Positions 24,360-34,098 are shown, counted from the first letter of the stretch. The stretch is DNA of 37,302 nt from an uncultured Aeromonadaceae bacterium (GCA_945957385.1 CAMFKP010000040.1:1-37302), one strand, 5' to 3'. Made by a program: numbers and translations. The notes: generated from the letters alone by a model not told the origin.

Positions 24360-25061
24360 ATGCCTAGCGATCTGCCTCGCCCTTACTGGCTGTATGCGCT
24401 GTGCCTGCGCCTGTTTGTGCTGGCCATTGCCTGGCCTGTGGTCTTGCTGTGGCTAGGACTGACGGTGCGTCACCGCGCCAGACTGCCGCGACGCGGACCG
24501 GCGGTGATCATCGCCAATCACAATAGTCACCTCGATCTGCTGGTATTGCTGACGTTGCTGCCATTCTCGCAGATACCGCGTGTCCGGCCGGTTGCCGCCG
24601 CAGACTATTTTTTCCGCAACCCCGTGCTGCGACTTGTGGCACGCTGGATTTTGGGGCTGATTCCCGTGCAACGAGGCGCCGCTGCCAGCTCCGGGGGAGT
24701 CAAACCGGCAGGCGATCCCTTGCAACTGTGCCGGGAAGCATTAGCGCGTGGTGAGATACTGCTGCTGTTTCCCGAAGGTACCCGCGGTGAGCCGGAAGTG
24801 ATGTCCAAGCTCAAACCCGGACTGTGGCATCTTTTGCGCGAACAACCTGACATCCCTGTGGTTCCGATCTATCTGCAAGGCCTGGGCAAGTCGATGCCGA
24901 AGGGCGAATGGATCCCGATCCCATTTTTTGTCGACGCTTACGTCGGCCGGCCCCTGCCGTTTGCAGCAGAGAAAGGTGTTTACCTGCAAACACTGGAAAG
25001 CTGTTTTGCCGTACTCGCCACCAAGGGCGCCACCCGGATGCGCACCCCATCATCAGGGTAA
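24360..25061 (+). CDS. plsC: 1-acyl-sn-glycerol-3-phosphate acyltransferase, PlsC-like (233 aa)
   Basis: Acylates lysophosphatidic acid to phosphatidic acid, the substrate of the cytidylyltransferase encoded just upstream. Motifs: NHNSHLD (HX4D) at about residues 53-59, then PFSQIPRVRPVAAADYFF, the FPEGTRGEPE motif, and VPIYLQGLGKSMPKGE. One N-terminal hydrophobic anchor. ATG 24360 begins 11 bp after the ynbB stop with GAGGG about 9 nt upstream; the frame runs further back, but only in antiphase through ynbB. Last gene of the lipid operon; no strong terminator follows. It is probably an accessory PlsC, since an essential copy usually lies elsewhere. Confidence 0.9.
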   Translation: MPSDLPRPYWLYALCLRLFVLAIAWPVVLLWLGLTVRHRARLPRRGPAVIIANHNSHLDLLVLLTLLPFSQIPRVRPVAAADYFFRNPVLRLVARWILGLIPVQRGAAASSGGVKPAGDPLQLCREALARGEILLLFPEGTRGEPEVMSKLKPGLWHLLREQPDIPVVPIYLQGLGKSMPKGEWIPIPFFVDAYVGRPLPFAAEKGVYLQTLESCFAVLATKGATRMRTPSSG

Positions 25062-25160
25062 ACCGGATAACGCGTGCACCGATTACGGTTTTCCTGCTGC
25101 CAGACTCAGGAAGACCTGTTAGATTCTCTCCATCCCCACCTTATTGCTCCGGAGCGGATG

Positions 25161-28100
25161 ATGGCATTAGCTCGGAACCGGATCTCCTTTTTGTACATGA
25201 TGCTCAGCCGCGCCTTCGGTATTGTTCTGGGCGCCCTGCTGTTGTTTGGCCTCGGCATCAATTTCTTGCTGATTCAGCCTACGATGTCCCGCATTGCCGA
25301 CGCCGAGATGCAACAGGCGTCGGCGGAGATGGAAACCAGCATATTGCAACTGGCCCAAGGCACAGAAACCATCTTGGATACCATTCGAGGTGTGCTGGAA
25401 CACAACCATCTCTCCCCTGCCGGAGGGTCGGATGGCCAACAGCCCTGGCCAGCGCACCAACAAGAACTGGCAGCACTGAATTCCTTTTTTTTGCCCTTCA
25501 TTGAAAACCACAACAGCATTTTCTCCATCCATCTAGCCAGACTTGATGGCGCAGAGATTTTGGTGATGCGTGATGAAAATGGCCACCCCTTCAATCGCAT
25601 CAGCCGGCCCCTTGCTACAGGCAATGAGGTCATTCACCAGCAGTGGACACCCGACCTTGCCCGCGCCACCAGCCAGCGCGTGGTATCGGATTATGATGCC
25701 CGAACCCGCCCCTGGTTTAAGGGAGCCGTTAATGTCGCCGCAAGACGCGGGATAAACTGGACCCAACCTTATGTCTTTCTTGCCACCGGTGAGCCTGGCG
25801 TGACAGTAAGTCAGCAATTCCGAGCCATTGATGGACAAAACTACATCCTTGCCATTGATATCCGCCTGACAGATTTGTCGCAATACACCAATCAACTCAA
25901 CGTCAGTAAAAAGGGATTTACGCTGCTGCTGGATAACCGCATGCGTATTCTTTCTCGACCGCAAAAACTGCTCACCACTGTGATGCAGCGTCAACCCAGG
26001 CTTCCGCAGTTATTCGATGCGGTATATGACATCGGCCATCCGGCAGTCAGTGAGGCGGTAAAGTCTTGGATAGCCAACGGTCAGCCCGCACGTGAACTGC
26101 AGAATATTCGCCTGAGTAATGGCAACGAGTGGTTCTATCAGTTCCGCCCCTTGCCGCTTGGCGGCCAGACCATCTGGGCAGGCATCTATGCACCGCGCAA
26201 TGACTTCATTTTTCTTGGCACCCGAGAATGGGCCCTGTTTTTGGGTCTGCTGGCAATGACGCTGCTGCTGGCTGCCTTGCTGGTCGTGCCCTCGTCACGA
26301 CGGATTGCCAGCCAGTTACGGGCGCTGGTCCGCGAGAGTCACCGTATCGGCAATATGGATCTGCAAGCACCTGTGACAGTACAAAGCGATATCAGCGAGC
26401 TCAAGGCGCTGGTTTCAGCACAGGAGCTGATGCGCCGTAATTTGCTAGATACAACCTCATCACTGGCACTACTCAATGACACCCTGGAAGAGAAGATCAA
26501 GAACCGAACACAAGAGCTGGAGCAGATAACAGCCTCAGCCGAGTGGTCGCGGCGTTTGATCACCGAGATCACCGAATCGGTACCCTGTGTGGTATTCCGC
26601 TACGAAGTCGGTCCCGATGACAAGCCTGGCCGTTTCACATTCATCAGTAATCGTTCCGAACAGATCTGGGGCATCAGCAGTCAGGCGATGCTGGATGACC
26701 CTGAGATTCGCTGGCAACGTGTCCACCCCGATGACATCGACATGGCCAGGCAGCGACTACATGAGCAGGCATCCAGCGCCGCAAACCGCGACATGTTATT
26801 CCGTATTTACAATCAGCAACGACAAATCCGCTGGCTCGAAACCCGAGCCGAGGTGACAGAGCCCGAACCGGGACACTATGTCTGGAATGGCTACTGGCGC
26901 GATGTGACCGAAGAACAACAAGCCAAACAGGCCTTGGCCGATCAGCTGACCTTCCAGCGTGTGCTGATGGATACCATCCCCTATCCCTTGTTCTACAAAG
27001 ACGCAGAATGCCGCTTTGCTGGCTTCAATAAAATTTATGGTGAAACCTTCGGTGTTGATACACAACCTCTCATCGGCAAGACAGTGCTGGAGCTGGAGTA
27101 TCTGCCGCTCGAAGATCGACAACGCTATCAGGAAGAGGATGAACGCATCATCCGGGAGCTTGGATCGGTCCAGCGTGAAATGCCCATTCCGTTTGCCGAT
27201 GGCCAAGTGCATCAAACCCTGTACTGGGTTTCAGGATTTCACAAAGGAGATGGCCAGCCGGGCGGTTTGATTGGCACCTTTGTTGATATCTCGTCCCAAA
27301 AGCAGGCCGAGGCCAAACTCGCCGAAGCCAAAGAGCTCGCCGAAGAAGCCGCCAAGGTGAAAGCGGATTTTCTAGCCAATATGAGTCACGAAATTCGTAC
27401 TCCGCTCAATGCCATCCTGGGCCTGACCCACTTGCTGCAAAAATCTCAACTCGATGCCCGGCAAGGTAATTTCGTGGACAAGATCCATCGCTCCGGCCGG
27501 CACCTGCTGGGGGTCATCAACGATATTCTCGATTTTTCGAAGATTGAGGCCGGTAAGTTGGCTTTGAACCCGCAACCTTTCGCACTCAATACCCTGCTGG
27601 AAGACTTAATCGATCTGACCGCCGAAAAAGCCCATCAGAAGGGGTTGGAGTTCATCATCGATATCGCACCCGATGTCCCCTATGAGTTGATTGGCGATGA
27701 GTTGCGGCTGGGGCAGATCCTGATCAATTACATGAGCAACGCCGTCAAATTCACTGAACACGGTGATATCCGGCTGGAGATCCGTGTTGAGCAGCGAACT
27801 GAAGAGGGTCTGCTGCTCTATTTTGCCATCCACGATACAGGTATTGGCCTGACGGAAGAACAGCAGGCCAGACTGTTCCAAAGTTTCCAACAAGCCGATG
27901 CCTCCACGACGCGCAAATATGGCGGTACGGGATTGGGACTGGCCATTTCACGGACTCTAGCCGAAATGATGCACGGTCAGGTCGGTGTGACGAGTCGCTA
28001 TGGTGAAGGCAGCACGTTCTGGTTCACCGCCCTGTTGCAACAGGTTCCTGCACAGAGCACTGCCGTTTTAACACCGAGCCTGGATCTACTGGGGGCTCGT

Positions 28101-29564
28101 ATTCTGGTTGTCGATGACAATCCCAAGGCAGCAACCGCCGTGACCAACATGCTGTTAGCCATGCGCTTTGAGGTCACGCTGGCGGACTCAGGACAACAGG
28201 CTCTGCAAACGCTCGCCGATGTTCAGAGCGCCGAGCCTATTGTGCTGATCGTTTCCAAGGCCAACCTGCCGGATATGGACGGATTGCAACTGGCCAGAAC
28301 GCTCGCCGAGCAAGCGATCACCACTCCGTTGGTGATGCTACACCAAAGCGATCCCGGTGCAGAGTCCGAAATAATGCAAAGCACGTTGGTCGCAGCCCAC
28401 CTGACCAAACCCATTACACCATCGCAACTGCTTGATACCGCCATGCGTCTGCTATCAGAGCATCCGATGCCAAAAACACTCTCGCATCGTCGTGCCCATG
28501 ACACGGACTACCAGGCAGAGTTGAGCATCATCACAGGTGCGCGGCTATTGCTAGTTGAAGATAACGATCTGAACCAGGAGGTCGCCAGTGAGTTACTGCG
28601 CAGTGCCGGCTTCGACGTCGATATCGCCGGGGACGGACAAGAGGCGATCAATCAGCTGAGGCGCGTAGAGTATGACCTGGTGTTGATGGATGTGCAGATG
28701 CCAGTCATGGATGGACTGACAGCGACGCGGCAAATCCGGCTTGAACCGCGTTGGTTGAAGTTGCCCATCATCGCCATGACCGCTAACGCGATGGAACAGG
28801 ATCGCCAGCAGTGTCTGGATGCCGGCATGGATGACTTTGTCAGCAAGCCCATTGAGCCAGCCCAGTTATGGCAAGCGCTGCTACGCTGGATCCCGGCGCG
28901 TCATCCCGCGCAAGTGGCCAACCACGAACCGCTTAATACCAACACGCCTCCCGCGGCTAACGATATCCCGTTACCGGACATTGCGGGCATCGATACGGCG
29001 TTAGGATTAAGCCGCGTGATGGGAAACCGCTCCTTGTACCGCAGTTTGCTGCAAAAGTTTGCTGCAGGTCAGCGTGACTGTGTCGAGCGAATTCGTGTGG
29101 CGCTTGCTGCCGACGATTGGGCATTAGCTGAGCGTCTGGCTCATACCCTTAAAGGGGTCAGTGGCAATATTGGCGCCTCGACACTGCAACAGCAGGCTGC
29201 CGAGTTGGAAAAAACCATCCGTGACCACGGCGAGCAAACACAGCTGCAGACACTGCTAGACACTACCGCCGTGAGTATCGAACAGATTTGTTCGCCGCTC
29301 GCCGCGGCATTAATCGCAACGGATGAGATACCCGTCGCAACCAGTAACCACGATGTTGTGGATATAAAACCCCTGCTCATCCAGTTAGCGGATCTGTTAC
29401 GCGAGGATGATGCCGAGGCAGTGGAACTACTGGAGCGCCATAGTGCGGCGTTATCCGCCAGACCAAGCACCCACATGGCGCCACTGGAAGCGGCTATCCA
29501 CAACTACGAATTTGAGCAAGCCCTGATGATTGCCGAAAACTGGCTAAAGGATCTGACGCCATGA
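25161..29564 (+). CDS. Hybrid sensor histidine kinase with Cache, two PAS, two receivers and HPt (1467 aa)
   Basis: Membrane sensor of a multistep phosphorelay. Order: TM1 (about 12-36), periplasmic Cache-like domain (40-340; RTRPWFKGAVN), TM2 (352-375), linker, PAS1 (456-580), PAS2 (591-710), HisKA with His743 in NMSHEIRTP, HATPase (GTGLGLAIS), receiver 1, receiver 2, HPt. In receiver 1 the phospho-accepting Asp is replaced by Lys1033 (IVSKANLPDMDG), so it cannot be phosphorylated there. Receiver 2 keeps Asp1177 (LMDVQMPVMDG), and the HPt keeps His1328 (AHTLKG). ATG 25161 follows GGAG by 6 nt; GTG 25074 and ATG 25158 are alternatives. The stop overlaps the next start (ATGA), pairing it with the HD-GYP regulator. 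Confidence 0.93.
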   Translation: MALARNRISFLYMMLSRAFGIVLGALLLFGLGINFLLIQPTMSRIADAEMQQASAEMETSILQLAQGTETILDTIRGVLEHNHLSPAGGSDGQQPWPAHQQELAALNSFFLPFIENHNSIFSIHLARLDGAEILVMRDENGHPFNRISRPLATGNEVIHQQWTPDLARATSQRVVSDYDARTRPWFKGAVNVAARRGINWTQPYVFLATGEPGVTVSQQFRAIDGQNYILAIDIRLTDLSQYTNQLNVSKKGFTLLLDNRMRILSRPQKLLTTVMQRQPRLPQLFDAVYDIGHPAVSEAVKSWIANGQPARELQNIRLSNGNEWFYQFRPLPLGGQTIWAGIYAPRNDFIFLGTREWALFLGLLAMTLLLAALLVVPSSRRIASQLRALVRESHRIGNMDLQAPVTVQSDISELKALVSAQELMRRNLLDTTSSLALLNDTLEEKIKNRTQELEQITASAEWSRRLITEITESVPCVVFRYEVGPDDKPGRFTFISNRSEQIWGISSQAMLDDPEIRWQRVHPDDIDMARQRLHEQASSAANRDMLFRIYNQQRQIRWLETRAEVTEPEPGHYVWNGYWRDVTEEQQAKQALADQLTFQRVLMDTIPYPLFYKDAECRFAGFNKIYGETFGVDTQPLIGKTVLELEYLPLEDRQRYQEEDERIIRELGSVQREMPIPFADGQVHQTLYWVSGFHKGDGQPGGLIGTFVDISSQKQAEAKLAEAKELAEEAAKVKADFLANMSHEIRTPLNAILGLTHLLQKSQLDARQGNFVDKIHRSGRHLLGVINDILDFSKIEAGKLALNPQPFALNTLLEDLIDLTAEKAHQKGLEFIIDIAPDVPYELIGDELRLGQILINYMSNAVKFTEHGDIRLEIRVEQRTEEGLLLYFAIHDTGIGLTEEQQARLFQSFQQADASTTRKYGGTGLGLAISRTLAEMMHGQVGVTSRYGEGSTFWFTALLQQVPAQSTAVLTPSLDLLGARILVVDDNPKAATAVTNMLLAMRFEVTLADSGQQALQTLADVQSAEPIVLIVSKANLPDMDGLQLARTLAEQAITTPLVMLHQSDPGAESEIMQSTLVAAHLTKPITPSQLLDTAMRLLSEHPMPKTLSHRRAHDTDYQAELSIITGARLLLVEDNDLNQEVASELLRSAGFDVDIAGDGQEAINQLRRVEYDLVLMDVQMPVMDGLTATRQIRLEPRWLKLPIIAMTANAMEQDRQQCLDAGMDDFVSKPIEPAQLWQALLRWIPARHPAQVANHEPLNTNTPPAANDIPLPDIAGIDTALGLSRVMGNRSLYRSLLQKFAAGQRDCVERIRVALAADDWALAERLAHTLKGVSGNIGASTLQQQAAELEKTIRDHGEQTQLQTLLDTTAVSIEQICSPLAAALIATDEIPVATSNHDVVDIKPLLIQLADLLREDDAEAVELLERHSAALSARPSTHMAPLEAAIHNYEFEQALMIAENWLKDLTP

Positions 29565-30724
29565 AAACAGATGACGAGGCAAGACCGCTAGATAAACCAA
29601 CCGTACTGGTCGTTGACGACACCGCGGAGAACCTGACGCTGATGAGCTTTCTGCTCAAGGATCTCTATAAAGTCAAAGTCGCCAACAGTGGCGAGAAAGC
29701 CTTACGGATTGCCCAGCACCAGCCACAACCCGATCTGATCCTGCTGGACATCATGATGCCTGAAATGGACGGTTATGAAGTCTGCCGCCGTCTACGCCAA
29801 GAAGCGACGACCCGCGACATCCCGATCATCTTCCTCACCGCCAAAGCCAGTGTGGAGGATGAGGAGTTTGGGCTCAAACTGGGGGCCGTGGATTACATCA
29901 CCAAGCCCATCAGCCCCCCTGTTGTCCTTGCCCGGGTCAAGACTCACCTCAACTTGAAAGCCAGTGCCGACTTCCTGCGCAGCAAGAGCGATTTCCTCGA
30001 GCAGGAAGTTGCCAAACGCACCCGCGAGGTCAATGCCATTCAGGATGTGACCATTCTGGCGATGGCCTCTCTGGCCGAAACCCGCGACAACGAGACCGGC
30101 AACCATATCCGCCGGACTCAGCATTACGTCAAGGCGCTGGCTAATGCCCTGAAAAATCACCCCCGTTTTGCCGCTCACCTGGATGACAACACCATCACCA
30201 TGCTGTTCAAGTCGGCGCCACTTCACGACATCGGCAAGGTCGGCATTCCAGATCGCATCTTGCTCAAACCTGGCCGCTTCGAACCTGCCGAATTCGAGAT
30301 CATGAAGCGTCACCCAGAACTCGGGCTCAATGCGATTGAGCATGCCGAAAAAGCACTGGGCACCTCGGTGGATTTTCTTAAATTGGCCAAGGAAATTGCC
30401 TATTGCCACCATGAGAAATGGGATGGGTCCGGTTATCCGCAAGGACTCGCCGGTGAGGCGATCCCGTTGTCTGCTCGTTTGATGGCCCTGGCTGATGTCT
30501 ATGATGCCCTAATCAGCCGTCGGGTCTACAAAGAGGGCATGTCTCATGAGAAGGCCGCCGCTATCATCGCAGAAGGGCGCGGTAGTCATTTCGATCCTGA
30601 TGTGGTGGATGCATTCTTTGCGATCGAAGCACGCTTCATCGCTATTGCCCAGCAGTATGCGGACAGTCACGAAGCCCTCCAGGCCAAGGCTGACGAACAG
30701 GCGGTGTTTCACACTCAATCCTGA
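29561..30724 (+). CDS. Response regulator with HD-GYP c-di-GMP phosphodiesterase output (387 aa)
   Basis: RpfG-like protein. The receiver domain (residues about 14-130) has VLVVDD, phospho-accepting Asp63 in LLDIMMPEMDG, Thr in FLTAK and Lys in DYITKP. After a helical linker, the HD-GYP domain shows the ETGNHIRRTQ lead, HDIGKVGIPDRILLKPG and HHEKWDGSGYP, so metal-binding His/Asp and the GYP motif are intact and hydrolysis of c-di-GMP is expected. ATG 29561 overlaps the kinase stop by 4 bp, with AAGGA 9 nt upstream. The likely chain is sensor His743 to Asp1177 to HPt His1328 to Asp63 here. A hairpin follows the gene. Confidence 0.95.
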   Translation: MKTDDEARPLDKPTVLVVDDTAENLTLMSFLLKDLYKVKVANSGEKALRIAQHQPQPDLILLDIMMPEMDGYEVCRRLRQEATTRDIPIIFLTAKASVEDEEFGLKLGAVDYITKPISPPVVLARVKTHLNLKASADFLRSKSDFLEQEVAKRTREVNAIQDVTILAMASLAETRDNETGNHIRRTQHYVKALANALKNHPRFAAHLDDNTITMLFKSAPLHDIGKVGIPDRILLKPGRFEPAEFEIMKRHPELGLNAIEHAEKALGTSVDFLKLAKEIAYCHHEKWDGSGYPQGLAGEAIPLSARLMALADVYDALISRRVYKEGMSHEKAAAIIAEGRGSHFDPDVVDAFFAIEARFIAIAQQYADSHEALQAKADEQAVFHTQS

Positions 30725-30744
30725 TAATTAGCCCTGCGTAGACA

Positions 30745-30779
30745 GCGACCGAAAAGCACCTTACGGCCCTTTCGGTCGC
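30745..30779. terminator. Strong hairpin between HD-GYP gene and nadE
   Basis: GCGACCGAAA / TTTCGGTCGC, a perfect 10-bp stem with a 15-nt loop, 20 bp after the HD-GYP stop and 17 bp from the convergent nadE stop. No long T-run follows on either strand, so termination efficiency is uncertain. Confidence 0.55.
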
Positions 30780-30796
30780 GATATCAACGCGAAACG

Positions 30797-32842
30797 TTAA
30801 AGCGCTGCGGCAAAGGCATCCATTTCGTCTAACTCGCGCTTGAGTTGACTCGAGATAACCGGGAAACGGCGATACGTCTTCGGATCGGCACTATCCGCCT
30901 CAATGTGGAAACTGACGGCAATCCGCTCACGCTTCCACTGGTTGCGACAGTAGAGCCCATAATAGCGACGGATCCAGGCCGTTAACGTGGTCAAAGCATA
31001 CTGTTGCGCTATAGGACTGCGCAGCAACTGTTGCAGTACGCCCTTGGGTGTCAGATGTTGTGTCTGACTGATACGTCGGATCGCGTCCAGTACCGGAAAC
31101 GGCATCAGATCGGCTTCATCAGTCTGCTCGACCGGACGCAACTCCGCCGTTGGCGCTTGATTGACGATGGCGGCCATCTCGGGCAGCCGTAAGCGTTCGA
31201 GCCCGAAAACGGCCCCCTGCTGGAGCGGGATCCCTTGCTCGAGGATGTAACGGTTAATCTGTAACACGCGCGACTTGCTGATACCACCGATGGGCGACAG
31301 CACCCCTGAGGTATCGCCATCCATGGTGCAATAACCGACGCTCGCTTCCGACAAATTGGAGGTTGCAATCAACAACTTGTTGCCACGATTAGCCAGCAAC
31401 CAAATCCCCGGCGCGCGCACCCGAGCCTGAATATTTTGCAATGCTAAATCATCACGCTGCCAGTTGAGTGGGTCGTCCGGCGTCAGTTCATTCGCTAACT
31501 GCAAATACCCCTCAATCAGGGGGGCGATGGACCAGGCATGGTGTTGCGAACCAATACCTGCCGCCAAGCCAGCAGCAGCATCGCGCGTTACTGAACCACT
31601 GTATTCAGAGCCTTGGTACAAGGTTGTCAGGATCTTCGGCATCACAGCACGCTTGAGCCAAACCAGTGGTTCCTCATCGCGGTGACGAGGCTCAAGAACA
31701 AAACGCCCCTTCGCCAGCTCCGCCAGATATGCCTTCTCGCCCAAGCTGGCATAAGCCTGAACTTGAGCAAAATAGACCAAGGTGCCACACAGTGCAGAAT
31801 CTGCCCCGCCAGAAAGACTCAACGCATAGCCTCCGGTCCAAGTCTTGCGTTGCCAGTCCCATAATCCCAGCGCAACAGCACGGCTTGCCTCAGCGTGTTC
31901 ATCCTCCGCTGGCAATAAACACGGCTGCGCTAATGCCTGATGGTAACACTCTGTGGCCCACACAAAATCGACCGGAGCGATCCCCTCGGCCAAACCGGGT
32001 AATAACGGCTGACTGCTGATAAGGCGCTGCGCACGGTTGATCTGCAGATCAACGGTGGCAGTGTAAACTTTGAACGGAGCAAAGCATAAACGTTCACCGA
32101 TCATCACCAGTTCACCGTTACTCGCCACCATGGCATCGCCGTCATAGACAGCACGTCCCGCCTCACATCCCAACAAATTGGTGTAGGCATACACAGCACC
32201 GTAAGCCCGGGATCCCTCGCGGACGAACTGGCTTCGCTGCTGTTGCTTGCCCAGTGCAAAGTGGCTGGCAGAGGGATTGAGGATCACATCGACCTGGCGC
32301 TCGAAGAGCGTGCGCCCAGGGCGGGATGCCACCCAGGAGTCTTCACATATTTCAAACCCAATCCGAACACCACTGACGTCAAACACCAGATCACCAACCG
32401 GGATGACATTGCCAGCATACTGCATGCTGGTCACATGGCCTGCTGGCCAGGGTGTAAACCAGCGCGGTTCATAATGGATGCCATTGCGCGCCAGATGCTG
32501 CTTGCAAACCAGACCATGAATTACGCCGCGCGACAACAAAGCCACCGCATTGAAAACCTGGCCGCCCGGAAAGTGCAACGGCAAACCAATGGCTATCAAC
32601 AGTTGTTCCGGTACGCTATCGGCCAGCACCGATAACTGCGCCGGCAAACTGTCCAGCCAATCAGCAACGAAGAACATATCCTCGCAGCCATAACCGGTCA
32701 GCGATAACTCAGGAAACAGCAACAGATCCGCGCCGCTGGTTGCCGCCACCTCGATGGCCTGACGGATCAGAGTCAGGTTGCCGTCCAGATCCAGTGGTGT
32801 GGTATTGATACAGGCCGTAGCCAGAGTCAGTGTTTGACGCAT
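30797..32842 (-). CDS. nadE: Glutamine-dependent NAD+ synthetase (681 aa)
   Basis: Last step of NAD synthesis: amidates deamido-NAD using ATP and ammonia released from glutamine. The N-terminal nitrilase-type glutaminase domain has FPELSLTGY (Glu), the CKQHLARNGIHYEPRWF region (Lys) and the nucleophile Cys in IGFEICEDSW. The C-terminal synthetase has the PP-loop SLSGGADSALCG, and ATSNLSEASVGYCTMDGD. The length is typical of the two-domain bacterial enzyme. Start ATG 32842 has AAGGAG 9 nt upstream and sits right before the conserved LTLATACIN strand; ATG 32875, overlapping the pncB stop by one base, is an alternative that adds 11 residues. Follows pncB in the same transcript, linking nicotinate salvage to NAD formation. 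Confidence 0.95.
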   Translation of the reverse strand: MRQTLTLATACINTTPLDLDGNLTLIRQAIEVAATSGADLLLFPELSLTGYGCEDMFFVADWLDSLPAQLSVLADSVPEQLLIAIGLPLHFPGGQVFNAVALLSRGVIHGLVCKQHLARNGIHYEPRWFTPWPAGHVTSMQYAGNVIPVGDLVFDVSGVRIGFEICEDSWVASRPGRTLFERQVDVILNPSASHFALGKQQQRSQFVREGSRAYGAVYAYTNLLGCEAGRAVYDGDAMVASNGELVMIGERLCFAPFKVYTATVDLQINRAQRLISSQPLLPGLAEGIAPVDFVWATECYHQALAQPCLLPAEDEHAEASRAVALGLWDWQRKTWTGGYALSLSGGADSALCGTLVYFAQVQAYASLGEKAYLAELAKGRFVLEPRHRDEEPLVWLKRAVMPKILTTLYQGSEYSGSVTRDAAAGLAAGIGSQHHAWSIAPLIEGYLQLANELTPDDPLNWQRDDLALQNIQARVRAPGIWLLANRGNKLLIATSNLSEASVGYCTMDGDTSGVLSPIGGISKSRVLQINRYILEQGIPLQQGAVFGLERLRLPEMAAIVNQAPTAELRPVEQTDEADLMPFPVLDAIRRISQTQHLTPKGVLQQLLRSPIAQQYALTTLTAWIRRYYGLYCRNQWKRERIAVSFHIEADSADPKTYRRFPVISSQLKRELDEMDAFAAAL

Positions 32843-32874
32843 CAGGAATGGCTCCTTCGCAAGCCAGGCTGGCA

Positions 32875-34098
32875 TCAGGTCAGCTGGCTCATGATCTGTT
32901 GACGAACGCCTTGGCTCACAGCGAAAGCATCCATCAGTTGTTGCAGGAAACGGGGATCGCGACACACATTTTTAGCCGGCGAATCCGAAATTTTGGCCAC
33001 GGAGTGACCATTGAACCGCACCATCTTCAAGACACAATTTAATGGCCGATTCAATTCAAAGTTCCCCGTCAGCCAGGTTCCGATGCCAAAGCTACAACGC
33101 GCTCGACCACGGAAATGCCGGTACAGGGCAACAGCACGGGTAAAGTCCAACCCGTCGGAGAACACCAAGGTTTTGGTCAGGGGATCGACGCCCAATGCCT
33201 CCAGGCGCGCCAGCAGCGTTTCACCCCAGGCGATGGGATCACCACTGTCATGCCGGAAGCCACTGTATTGATTTGCCAGCGTAAAATCCAGATCACGACA
33301 AAAAGCTTCGATCCCGATGACATCCGTTAAGGCCACCCCACCTTGCGGATACACCATCAGCCATTGCGCCAAAGCCTGTTTCTGACTGGCCGCGAGCGGA
33401 AGATCTAACCCTTGATAACTTTGCAACCATTCATGACCCATGGTACCGATCAACGGCAACGCATAATGCTGCGCCAGCAAAGGATTACTGGTACCGAGCA
33501 AGCATTGCGGCACATGCTGCTTCAAGAGCCCCAACACCTGTTTTTGGGCCGCAAAACTGAAGCGACGCCGCGTGCCAAACTCGGCAAAGCGAAACTCGCT
33601 CAGATCCGTATCATCACCGAGCCGTTGCAAATCGGCTATGCGTTGCAGGGTCACTTTTTCAATCAGTGCCGCATCAATTTCTGGGTAACGTATCGTATTG
33701 CGTAACTCACTCAAGGTTGCCAACACCGGTATCTCGAGCATCGATGCCTGGAATAACGGACCTTGCACACTAAGGTGCAGCCGTGAGCCCTGGACTCGAG
33801 TTTCGATCAACGCAGGATCAAAGCGAAAATGATATAAAAATTCGAGGAAGTCTGGCGAAAAACCAGTGGCAGAACGCGAGAAAGCTTTTAGCTCCGGCAG
33901 TGATATCGACATCCGAGCCAACCCCGCCAACTCCTCGCGCATCAACTCAAGGTAGGGAGTCAAATCTTCGTCGTTACGACACTGGAACGTCCACTCTGAA
34001 GCCTGATTTGGCACCAATCGTTGATAGGCCTGCAGCATGGTCAACTTGTAAAAATCGGTATCCAGCACGCCCTGAATACAGGTGTTCCGCAGCATCAT
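32875..34098 (-). CDS. pncB: Nicotinate phosphoribosyltransferase (407 aa)
   Basis: Converts nicotinate and PRPP to nicotinate mononucleotide in the Preiss-Handler salvage route. Recognised by LDTDFYKLTMLQAYQ at the N-terminus, FRFDPALIET, FAEFGTRRRFSFAAQ, LLGTSNPLLA, GTMGHEWLQSY, SGFRHDSGDP and LVFSDGLDFTRAVALYRHFRG, with SFGIGTWLTGNF for phosphate binding. Two adjacent ATGs (34098 and 34095) follow TTGAGG at 4 and 7 nt; the second may be the real start. nadE begins at or 32 bp after its stop, so the two form a salvage operon. A -35/-10 pair lies 88-117 bp upstream. Confidence 0.95.
   Translation of the reverse strand: MMLRNTCIQGVLDTDFYKLTMLQAYQRLVPNQASEWTFQCRNDEDLTPYLELMREELAGLARMSISLPELKAFSRSATGFSPDFLEFLYHFRFDPALIETRVQGSRLHLSVQGPLFQASMLEIPVLATLSELRNTIRYPEIDAALIEKVTLQRIADLQRLGDDTDLSEFRFAEFGTRRRFSFAAQKQVLGLLKQHVPQCLLGTSNPLLAQHYALPLIGTMGHEWLQSYQGLDLPLAASQKQALAQWLMVYPQGGVALTDVIGIEAFCRDLDFTLANQYSGFRHDSGDPIAWGETLLARLEALGVDPLTKTLVFSDGLDFTRAVALYRHFRGRARCSFGIGTWLTGNFELNRPLNCVLKMVRFNGHSVAKISDSPAKNVCRDPRFLQQLMDAFAVSQGVRQQIMSQLT

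Noticed and set aside
25091..25112. TTCCTG / CAGGAA hairpin between plsC and the kinase as a terminator
   Set aside because: Only a 6-bp stem, a 10-nt loop and no T-run; too weak to call.
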